A stretch of 64,000 nt of DNA from Pipra filicauda (taxonomy: Eukaryota; Chordata; Aves; Passeriformes; Pipridae). The stretch lies in contig NW_024104361.1 of the NCBI RefSeq assembly GCF_003945595.2, positions 434,001 to 498,000 of the forward strand, given 5' to 3'. Numbering within the stretch: the first letter of the stretch is position 1; each line of letters starts with the position of its first letter. Shown here one piece after another: positions 51,185 to 60,225 of this stretch. Below the pieces are notes generated by a model that saw only the letters and a program-made list of their open reading frames with translations, was not told where the DNA came from and searched no databases. A program made the position numbers and the translations under genes.

Positions 51185-51890
51185 AAGCCATAAAAGTCTA
51201 TTACGGCAAATCAAACAGCAGCCAGCATGACAGCCATTAGCCTGAAATGAATACACAAGAACTTAATGAGCTCTGTCGAGGCCAGCTTGGTGAATTAAGT
51301 TGCCAATTCTAGCAGGATTCCCCTTTTCTTTACAGACTTGAGAGCGCCCGTGCCGCCTCGGTGCCTTTTGACAAGCAAATCACGGGGCGCCCTTGCCCAG
51401 ACGGGACGGACGATTACGCTGCAGCAATATCCCTCTCCCGACACGGGGCCTTCCCTCAGCTATTCCAGGCAGGTGCCAGGGATGCCATTAAGACACAACG
51501 AGCTCAGAGCACCAGTGGCATCAGCCTGACGCTGGAGCGATCCCTGGTCTGGGGATTCAGAGCCGCTATGGTGCGGAGGAGCTCGCAGTTAAACTGGGCA
51601 TCCTCTCCCCCCTCCCCACACCGGAGAGGGATCACAGTCCGCAGCCCATGCCCAAATAAATTCCCATTCTCACACCAAGCGGACCGCGTAAAACACCAGG
51701 ATGGGTATTTAGAGGCAGTATTGTTTTTAAAGGTCAGTTTACTTCATGTTCCATTTATTTATGCACACTCTTCTTTTGACTTTCCGAGCGCCACACAACA
51801 GCAGCGAGGTTTAAATAGCCTTTCGGTTGCTGCTCCATTAGCTACGACAACTGCGAATCGATACATCCATTTATCTCAAAATTAAAAAGA
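51185..51890. other. Unique CpG-rich block with AT-rich flanks
   Basis: A CpG-rich core (51340-51620) is flanked by AT-rich segments such as CAGCCATTAGCCTGAAATGA and TTCGGTTGCTGCTCCATTAG. No repeat signature. A 174-codon open frame (51361-51885) crosses it but has no known domain. Candidate regulatory or conserved element. Confidence 0.35.
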
Positions 51891-52760
51891 GAAAAACCCT
51901 CATTAGCTGCCAAATCTGCACAGAGCCAGTCTATTCAAAGCCACACTTGCCTCTTCTCTCTCTCTCTCCAGGCTCCAGCCCCTCTTCATTCATTATCCAC
52001 AGGCCCTTCAATTTGGGCTGGGTGCTCTTTGAGGCAGATTTTGGTACCTGCACCCTCACTGCTCACCCTGAAGCATGGGGTGACCTGGGGATACTGTCAC
52101 CCCCCACCAGGGTTGGTTCCCCTGAGTGTCCTCTGGCACATTCCACCTCCAGCTTTGACAAGCAACACGGAAAACCTGTGGCTCAGCACAGGTCTCAAAG
52201 CCAAGCAGACACCTCCTTGAGAGCCATGCCACCACACACAGCAGAAGTTTATTGCTGACATCTGCTGTGGGCTGTAGCCCTTGGAGGGCCATCTTTAGGT
52301 GGTGGGACCCCATCTCCTGCTCTCACAGTGCCTGGCAAGGCAAGGCAAGGCTCTCTCCCTGGCAGAAGAACAGAAGTGCCTCCAGGATGCTGGCGGAGCA
52401 ACGCATTTGTGGCTCATTACCTCTGATCGGTGCCCTTGGTTAAAGATCACGGATAGAAACTGGAAACTGGCACACACCGCCTTATAATTAGATTAGGCCA
52501 AGCTCCAGAAGAGCAGACCTCCCAAGGCCAAGTGCACAGCAGCCGAATGGAGGGGAATAACTGGGACTGCTGTACCCCAAACAGCCGGGTGGTCCTGGAA
52601 ATCCCTCCCAGCAGAACCACATCCCACGTACAAAGCAGTGTGATGTGCCAGAGAGGGGTTCTAAGGTTCAGCCTCCTGTTCTTTTATTTACTTTTGTTTT
52701 GAGGAAGTTCCCTTTCCTCAGCCAGCCTTTATTTTCTACATACCAGGACATGTAGTGATA

Positions 52761-53028
52761 GAACATGGGGGAATGGCTTTCAACTGAGAGTAGGTTTAAA
52801 TGAGATATTGGGAAGAAATTATTCCCTGTGAGGTGGGGAGGCCCTGGCACAGGTTGCCCAGAGAAGCTGTGGCTGCCCCATCCCTGGAAGTGCTTAAGGC
52901 CTGGAAGTGTTGGATGGGGCTTGGAGCAGCCTGGGATAGTGGGAGGTGTCCCTGCCCATGGCAGGGAGTGGAACAAGATGAGCTTTAAGGTCCCTTCCAA
53001 CCCAAACCATTCTGGGATTTCTATGATT
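52761..53028 (+). repeat. CR1 LINE 3' fragment
   Basis: From GGAATGGCTTTCAACTGAGA through GAGATATTGGGAAGAAATTA to TTCTGGGATTTCTATGATT, about 265 bp. Confidence 0.94.
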
Positions 53029-53501
53029 CCAAACTAGCACGAGGGCATAACACAGCCCCAGTTGCCCAGGGGAGACACAGAAACCCATTTCCATCTCTTT
53101 TCACCAGAAGGGAGTCCTCTGTAGCAGAGGAACAGCAAAACTGGAGATAAATCTGAGGGCAGGAGAGAGGAGAGTGTTCTCCCGCAGTCCCAGTGACATT
53201 CCTGTTGCTTTGCAGACCTCTGCAGGCAGAGCAGCACCGGGAGGACCAGCAGCAAGGCAGGACAGCCCCCTACCAGCCCCCAGAGGCCCAAACAAAGGTG
53301 AGAGCGAGGGGCAGCTCGTGTGGGTTTGGCCAAGTCGTTTCTGCACCGCTCGTGCCTTAAAGAGCAGCAGAACTGACTCTGACCCACTGTCATTCTCACA
53401 GGGAGGTTTCAGATGACTTGGCACAAAGATGAGACTGAAACTCTTGGCTCATACATCACGAGAACTCTAATAAAGAAACCTCATCCTTTCAGCAGAGGGA
53501 C

Positions 53502-53512
53502 GGGGGGGGGGG
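53502..53512 (+). repeat. 11-G run
   Basis: G homopolymer about 1 kb past the donor of the linker exon. Confidence 0.85.
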
Positions 53513-53920
53513 ATCAAAGCCCAGCACAGTGGGGCAGCAGCAGCTGGCATATTAAGTACACCACGGTAACACAATCCTCTGTACCTCTCAATTACCAAAG
53601 CCGCTTGATTTCACACACATAATGCACATGTGACCTCACCCACACCTCGAGGCACGATCTGGGAAAAATTGGCTCTGCCCTGGCACTGGGGTACAAGAGG
53701 AAGATGTTTCCTCCACTGGGGGATGTCAAATGCCCTACTAATCCCCTATTTCAAATAGAATATCCTGACCTTCTCCTCCTAGCACCAGCAACCACATCTT
53801 TAAAGTCTAAATTCACATCAGACCTGTAAGTTCCTGGCCTTTTTCTGCCAAGTCAAGCTGCAGGTGCAGCAGCATTCCCTGATGGATGAGTGGATGTCAC
53901 CTCCCTTGCAACAGCCAGCA

Positions 53921-54085
53921 TGGAGAGCAGCAGAAGGTTGTGGAAACTCTGTCCTTGGGGATATGAAACAGTTGGCTGGATAAAGCCCTAAGCAACCTGA
54001 TCTAACATAAAAATTCTCGCTGGTTTAGTGGGAGTCTGAGCCAGATGATCTCCTGTGGCCCCTTCCTACCTATTTTATTCCAGAG
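53921..54085 (+). repeat. Diverged CR1 fragment
   Basis: GAGAGCAGCAGAAGGTTGTG, TGAGCCAGATGATCTCCTGT and GGCCCCTTCCTACCTATTTT follow an older CR1 tail ending near TATTCCAGAG. Confidence 0.7.
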
Positions 54086-54584
54086 ACATCGTGGGACAAG
54101 TCCTGCTAAGGAACTGTTAAAGGAAATCACCAGCCAGGGCAGAAGCCTTTGTGCAGTACTCTGACAGAATTCAGGAATTTGGAGAAATAGTTATTCCTGC
54201 CACAGGTCACCTCTGTGACAAGAGCTGCATATCCCCCCTGCTCAAAGAAAGAGGAAAAGACACATAATCTCATTTACACCTACTTTCAAACTTCCCATTT
54301 GTCATAAGAAATATTGTCACCAAGGCTGCACAAAGCTCCAAATCTCCTCTTCCACCTGCCTTCCCCCAACACCATCACTTGGCTTCTGCCCATTTTCACA
54401 CAGCAGTAACTTCCAGAGGTTTAATCCTCCTCCAACCCCACGAGGGTCCGGGGCAGGAGGACAGTCCTGTACATCAGCAGCCCTCACATACAGTCAGCTC
54501 TGTGCTGGCAACCATGCAGCAAGAGTGGCCACTGAGAGAAGAGCCAGGCGCCAGGCTGCAGGGGGAAGCTGTGCTGATCCCTAC

Positions 54585-54677
54585 CTCTGGAATGCGGACG
54601 CTGTAGGGCTGGTTGTGGAACTGTGGGGCGTTGTCATTCACATCTCCCACCTGGATGTTGACTGTCCCTTTGATTAC
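54585..54677 (-). CDS. CDH23: CDH23 exon, end of EC1, EC1-EC2 linker, start of EC2
   Basis: The exon has 93 nt (31 codons), phase 0 at both ends, acceptor CTGCAG and donor GAG|GTAGGG. It begins VIKGTVNIQVGDVNDNAPQF and ends HNQPYSVRIPE. DVNDNAP is a canonical cadherin DxNDN linker motif that binds calcium between EC1 and EC2; the following segment is the first strand of EC2. Family knowledge places this linker at the core of the CDH23-PCDH15 handshake and in the region where deafness missense changes cluster. Compared with the human sequence I remember (ITRKVNIQV...APTF), the bird sequence shows changes before VNIQV and one just after NAP. The donor opens the largest intron in the window (35.8 kb). 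Confidence 0.96.
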
Positions 54678-54897
54678 CTGCAGTCACAAGGATAAGAGCA
54701 GGGTTATGCGCCAGCTCTGTGTGTGCCTTTAAAGCCTGCAGTTTGTGGCTGTGTTTTCTGACTTGGCTTTGGACCAAGGGGTGACCCCACTCCCCAGGCC
54801 CTTGGGGTGATGCAGAAGGTCCCTTGGTGACCCACACTCACCCTCCCTGCTCCCCTCTGTCCGTGCCACAGACCATGAAATGAGAAGTCACACTCAC
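54678..54897. other. CDH23: CDH23 220-bp intron
   Basis: Short intron between the 48-nt exon and the linker exon. It has consensus GTGAGT donor and CTGCAG acceptor and no repeat. Confidence 0.9.
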
Positions 54898-54945
54898 CCC
54901 TTGGCTGTCACTGACAGAAAACTCAACCGTGAATTCTGACTTAGT
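54898..54945 (-). CDS. CDH23: CDH23 48-nt exon, EC1 late strands
   Basis: This very small exon has 16 codons reading TKSEFTVEFSVSDSQG. The acceptor is a CT-rich tract ending TTTCAG and the donor is GGG|GTGAGT. It starts in phase 0 directly after the LDRE of the preceding exon and ends in phase 0, so skipping it would keep the frame but remove an EC1 strand. The SVSD segment sits where the third EC1 calcium-ligand motif is expected. Human CDH23 reads SDHQG here as I recall, so the Ser replacing His is a likely lineage difference. Only 220 bp separate it from the next exon. Because of its size, gene predictors could easily miss it. The identification depends on the match and on correct splice phases, and both are clean. 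Confidence 0.94.
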
Positions 54946-57900
54946 CTGAAAGGGAAAGAGAAGAAAAAACACATAATTAAAGATACTGTAGCGTTTATCT
55001 GCAGATGGCAGGCTTGGGACTTTTAGCCAATATTATTACACACAAAATGCTTTCAGGACCTTCCAGAAGAGAAGAGGCGCTTGAGTGCCATTACCTGAGT
55101 TGGAAAGGAAATGCTGAGAAATCTGGATGCCAGTGGGGCTCCCATGTATTCCACAGGCAGAGAGAGATGCTCTGTCCTGGCTCAGAGGGATGAAGGGACC
55201 AAGGAACTGACTTCCTGCCTAGCAGCTGAGCATTTAAACAGACAACTAGGCTCAAGTAGGTGAGAGGAGCCCACTCTTTAACCTTCTGCAGGTGCCAGCA
55301 AACCCCATCTCTCTCTGCACACCCACCCAGCCCCTAATGCCATGGGCTGACTGCTTGGGGCAGCGAGAAAAAATGAGTGGAAGGGGGAGAAAAGCAGTTT
55401 TCCACCCAAGGTGTAACTGTGACCCGGCTCCATCTTCACCTGCAAGACACAGAGATGATGCAAAAAGAGGAAGAAGTCCGAAGTAAAAGCTCTGTAGTCA
55501 GTTTTTGTTCGAGATGACAATGCAACACAGTGTCAGTGAGGACTTCTACATCTTGCTGCTGCTTTCCCAACTTATCTATCACATTGTTGGGAATACTGGC
55601 ATAAGTGCACAGTCTGTAGTAAGAACTGGCTGAAATCCCATGAAAATGCCTGTACAGTCCTCTCTGCCCCTTAGTGCTTTAACTACATTAACAGCTTGGT
55701 CTGAAATGGGGATATATTAAAGTCACTGGGGTGAGGGACAAGTAGGGAAGGGGACTATTTTTCTATCAGGGCAGGGGGATATTGCCAGTGGAGGCAGACT
55801 TTCTCTTCCTGGCCTTTCTTAACCACCAGGAATCATTTCACTCATGTTTTACCAAGGAATCCTGCAGGGATGGCCAGAGGACTCAGGCCACCACACCCAC
55901 CTGGTACCTGACCATCAGCTGGTGTTTTGTTCCCCTCCAATCCTGATAATCCCTCCCTCATCCCGCATCCCTTCCCACCTCTGGTGTCCCTGCCCTGTCT
56001 GAGCTGCTGGAGTACAGCAACTTGATGTTTCCAAAGCATCACTCAGGAAAGGCTGGAAAGGAAGCTTGAAATGGCTCTCCCTGCTGCAGCTTTGGTTGAT
56101 TTATCCCTAATGAGATCACTCAGGGACAGGCAGCAGCCACCAGTGCCCAGAGCAGGAGCTCTGCTTGTGCCAGGGCAGCAGTTCCTCTAAGAGAAGGGTT
56201 TAGGGAACAGCTCCCCAGAGCGTGCCCTCCTCCTGCCCCCACATCTGCCCCCCTCCATCCAAACAGCCGGGAATCCAAGCCTTTCCCAGCTCCTGCCTTG
56301 GGACAGCACTTGTAGGCAGAAGGAAGACCTGAAATCCCGATGGAGAGGAGGAGATCCTCTGCTCCCTGTGACATCCCACCCTGCTGCATCAGAGCCTTTC
56401 AGTCCTCTTTTCCCCCTACTCATCCACGAGGGACAACACAATAGGGAAGAAAGTTAAAACAGGAGAGAGGAAACAACCCGTTGAGCATTTGAATTTTAAA
56501 AATTTAATAAAATAATCTGAGAAATCTGCCACTTATTAATTTCTGTCTCAAATTATTTTAATAGATACTTTTCTAGCCTCAAGGTCTGTCTTTAAAAAAA
56601 AAGGTTTTCCTTCTAATCTTCCTAGAAGTAAAAAAAAAACCTCAAAACTTTTAAAAATCATTTTTCCTCTATACATTCACTCCTTCCTCTTGTTCTCTAT
56701 TTCCCCTTTTCCTGCATTATTTACCTTGCTATGACTTCTTCTCCCTTTTCAAGCTTCTCTTTTTCTCTCCCACTGTGCAAGGATTGATTCCTTGCTTTTC
56801 CTTCCCCAGCACTTTTCTTGCATGGCTTTCTCTCCCCCGACTTTCTGATCACGTGCATCGAGGCTGCTGGTTCTCTGCTCCCAGCCTGCTGCCCACCCCT
56901 CCATCCACCCCTTCCCTCCCACACCGTCCTGCTTCCTCCACCACAAATTGCCATTTACACCTTTCCCATCTCCTTTAGACCTTTCCCATACCCATACCAA
57001 GCCATGCACTGGTCTGTCTTCACCATCTTCCATGTATTCTTCTGACTTTGAGCCTCTGGGATGAGCTGATGGGTGCAGGCTCCTCTCCCAACTGAGCCTA
57101 TCCACGAATCCGAGCTGTGCTCAGCTCCTTCCCTTCCCAACCTCCATGAAAAGACCCCTAAAATCTCTTGATCGCCCTCCCTGGCTTAAGGCTGGCATCA
57201 TGAGTAGGGGGAAGCAGGAGGCATTTGAATGAGGGAAGATTTATGACTCATGCCAGCAGCTGTTGGCACGGGGAGGCGGAGGGGAGAGGGGTGAAGAAAA
57301 ACACTTCATCTTCCCAAAGCCTCGCTCTTAACGCTGTGAAATTGGCTTTGCCCTCCCCCTCACCTCAACCTGAGCAGCATCCACCACCCTGCTTCCTCCA
57401 CATCCCAACCTCTGGCTGGCTCTGACTGGGACCACCAGTGCCTGAGGTGTGTTAATGGGTTTGATCTTCACCACGCTGCTGCTGGCCAAGGAAGCACTAA
57501 ATACAGACAACACAAGCACAGGGGAAATTAAGCACATTGCCCAAGTCATAGAGTATTTTCCCAGTCTTCCCAAGCTCCCGTCCAAGTGCCTGCGCTGTCC
57601 CTTCTTCCTCGCTCCAGGAATACGGCAAGGGCCAGGGATTTAGTAAAGCAGGCACCTGGATGGGATCCCATCCTTGTACACCAAAGCTGCCATGGAAAAC
57701 AGGGGTCTGAAACAGCTTTGAGGCAAGAATCTTGCCAAATTTAGCATCCAGCAGCCTGAATCCACAAGAGGATGAAAAGTCTTGATGAGATTGAATAAGC
57801 AGGGACACCTCACATCTCTTCACACACTGTTCTAAATAGCAAAGGATTTAATTTAAATAGAGCTTTAAAGAGAGAGTCCATAGATTTCCCTGACTGTAGG

Positions 57901-58198
57901 AGCATCCTGACTCTCTGGTAGATCATTTATTATTTCTTTTCCTTCCAGAGTCACAGGTATTATTCTGGCATCCAGGAAAACCAGCAAGCCAGATCAAACC
58001 AGAGCTCCCTGCTTATTCCCCATGTCTCCATTGAACTGGAGACAGCGACAGGGTGACTAGGGATGGGGGCACGTCTGGATTCCCAACTCCGTGTGGGAAC
58101 AACATCCATTTCGGCTGCCACCGAGGGTGCAGAGCCACCACCTATCTGAGCAGAGAGGGCTTTTCCCTCCTCTCAGCAGAGGGTATTCTCAGCATTAC
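54946..58198. other. CDH23: CDH23 intron after the EC1 exon
   Basis: This 3.25 kb intron is unique sequence without CR1 copies that I could see. It includes an AT-rich portion with A-runs (about 56480-56720) and a long pyrimidine-rich portion (56740-57020). Short open frames on both strands are unsupported. Confidence 0.8.
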
Positions 58199-58341
58199 CT
58201 CTCTGTCCAAGGGCTGCCGGAGCCACACGACACCGGTGACACTCTCCACGGCGAAGAACCTGCTGGCCTCCTCCCCGACCACGCCAAACACCAGCGGGTC
58301 GTTGTCCAGGTCCCGGGCCAGCAGCTGAGTCACTGAGGAAC
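58199..58341 (-). CDS. CDH23: CDH23 exon encoding most of EC1
   Basis: This coding exon of cadherin-23 is 143 nt long. A pyrimidine-rich tract ending in AG (58343-58342) precedes it and GTAATG follows it. The first two bases complete a split glycine codon, then 47 codons run from SSVTQLLARDLDNDPLVFG to VVWLRQPLDRE. The DLDND cluster and the LDRE motif are cadherin calcium ligands. The sequence matches, from memory, human CDH23 EC1 with few changes (for example Arg-Asp-Leu for Gln-Asp-Met). In the family, EC1 is the membrane-distal repeat that binds protocadherin-15 in the stereocilia tip link. The upstream exon with signal peptide and first EC1 strand is not seen before 64000, so the start of the protein lies outside the window. 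The next exon is 3,253 bp away. Gene identity is firm; orthology to human CDH23 rests on remembered sequence. Confidence 0.96.
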
Positions 58342-58931
58342 CTGGGAGAGGGGGAGAGGAGAGAAATCATGAGCCAAATTGGGCAGGGAGGGAGAAATCC
58401 CGAAAACATTCAGCATGTCAGAGAATGCAGGTCTATGGAAGACCTGAAACCATCCCCAAACTCTTCTCCCATGGCACTACAGTGCTTCAAGGGGATTCAG
58501 GCTGTGCATGGTCTGACTGTTCTGCGTGGCACAGACGAGCTGGACCACAGATCCTCTCCTTCCTTGTCCTTATCAAGAGAAAGTCATCTTAGTCCAGCCC
58601 AAGCAAGGCCATTTCTGGCACTAGAGACAGTGGAGGAACCCACACCTCTTCTGGGTAAGCACTGACCAGCCTCCTTCACACTCTTCCCTGACAAGGGGCA
58701 CCACCAGCAGATACAGCAACAAAAGCAAAGAACAGCCACCACCCCCTTATTTCAGACCCAGAAGAATCTCCTTGAATCATTTTTGGCCTCTCCATGACAC
58801 CTCTGAGCACCTTCAAAGCCTGCCATGTCTAGCTCACCATGGGTGGCTGCCTGTCGCCCACCCAGCCACTTGCTCTCTGTGCTCTCCTCAGCAGGATGGG
58901 GGAGCAAATAGGAGGGAAAAAGCTGGTGGAC

Positions 58932-59025
58932 AAGGATGGAAGATCCCCTTGGCTGCCTGGCCTCGAGGACGGGGGGATAAGGATGGGAGATCTCCTCGGC
59001 CACACGGCCTTGAGGACGGGGGCAC
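58932..59025 (+). repeat. Two-copy tandem repeat, 47-bp unit
   Basis: AAGGATGGAAGATCCCCTTG at 58932 recurs as AAGGATGGGAGATCTCCTCG at 58979; both units carry a GAGGACGGGGG portion. Confidence 0.8.
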
Positions 59026-59182
59026 ATACTCTGCATGGGCCAAATTTGGCAATACAAGAGCACTCAGATCACCGGGCCAAGCAGAACAGAGGCCCAAATT
59101 TCATCCATCTGGGAAGGGGAGGGAAGCTCCAGCAGAACAGAGGGCAAAAGCAGCAACGCAGCTTGGAGAGCAGAGAGAGGCT

Positions 59183-59460
59183 GGGCAATTACAGACCGAC
59201 AGGCCCGACATCAATCTCAGGGGAAATAATGGAAAAAGCTGATACGAGACTCCATTAATAAGAAATTAAACGATAGGAACATAATTAATGCCAGTCAACA
59301 CGATTTTATGGAAAATAGACCTTGTCAAACAAACCTGATTTTATTCTTTGACGAGATTACAATTTTGGCAGATAAAGGTAACTGCAAAGAAATAATAGAC
59401 TCCTATAAGGCATTTGACTTCACCTGCCATGACTTTCTGATTAAAAATTTAGTGCCCTAC
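59183..59460 (+). pseudogene. Old CR1 LINE with decayed reverse transcriptase
   Basis: Translated plus-strand pieces match the CR1 reverse-transcriptase domain: NYRPTGPTSISGEIMEK in one frame, then MENRPCQTNLILFFDEITIL and KAFDFTCHDFLIKNL in another. The frame change and stop codons show it is dead. CR1 elements copy themselves through this enzyme; this copy is much older than the truncated tails elsewhere. It is on the opposite strand to CDH23. Confidence 0.82.
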
Positions 59461-60134
59461 AACACTGATGAAGCACATCTGAGTGAGGACCCAGCTGTCT
59501 GGCAGGTCCCAAGGCCACCCACCTCATTGGGTGCCATGTAAAACTGCTGTTGGTTCAAATTCAGGTGACAAATAACAGGAATGGCAAATAACAGGGAGGA
59601 CCAAGCAGCCAGGAGAAGCCCGTGGTAACTGGGGCTTGCTTGGTAAGTATTTGCTTTTATGACCCTGCTCCAAACACCTTCAAAGAAGGCTGGTGGGCGA
59701 CAGCTGCAGTGGAGAATATCCCAAAGCCATTCTTGCAGGTATGGGGGTCCAAGCATGCAAGGTGCACAAAGCTCCTTCCATGCCCTGTCTGGCAGAGCCA
59801 CAATGCTCTTTGGGCATGCAGGAGTAACTTTTATGGAGCTGGTTCTGCCAAGGCTGCAATTTTACAAGCTGCTGGGCTGGGTGGATCTTCAAGACTGGAT
59901 GCAAGACGAAGCCACAAACTTTCAAGAGCTAGCAAAAGTGCTTTTCCCTTAAAAAAGGCTTTAAAAGCTTGAACTGCCTCCTCTCTGACTAAGAAGAGTG
60001 AGATGACTCAGGTCGTCTTGAGGACAAAATGTAACGCTTAGCGATGACTCTTCCATGAAAGCACAGCAAGACTCAATGCCCCGACCCAGACAAATTTCTC
60101 TTTGGAGAAGGAATAGCAGTTGCTTCAAAAAGAG

Positions 60135-60225
60135 CAGCTAGAATTAACCACTGGGAAAAAATTCCTTCCACCAACACGGGTGCAAGTGAGCGATGGGTCA
60201 CAATCAAAGACATTTTGGACAAAGA
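60135..60225 (+). repeat. Possible CR1 downstream remnant
   Basis: AGAATTAACCACTGGGAAAA and AATTCCTTCCACCAACACGG resemble the CR1 region just before its 3' tail (ATTAACCATTGG type). Probably the same old element as 59183-59460 with a diverged or deleted middle. Confidence 0.45.

Larger units (their letters stand above)
18792..54584. other. CDH23: CDH23 giant intron (35.8 kb)
   Basis: It separates the EC1/EC2 linker exon from the main EC2 exon. It holds CR1 copies at 20448, 23128, 24228, 24383, 26725, 29112, 33690, 36834, 41198, 47221, 48297, 50042, 50495, 52761 and 53921, an LTR-type repeat at 23703-24227, simple repeats (33575, 35657, 35757, 49163, 53502) and long unique stretches: 18.8-20.4, 20.6-23.1, 24.6-26.7, 26.8-29.1, 29.4-33.7, 34.1-36.8, 37.1-41.2, 41.4-47.2, 48.4-50.0 and 50.7-52.7 kb. 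Several unique stretches are AT-rich with TAATTA-like motifs and may be regulatory. Open frames of up to 190 codons occur (38609-39136 plus, 45779-46351 plus, 51361-51885 plus), but none shows a known domain or splice pattern. Confidence 0.85.

Noticed and set aside
51361..51885. 174-codon open frame across the CpG-rich block
   Set aside because: GC-rich DNA has few stop codons; no domain. Kept only as a part of the regulatory-block finding.
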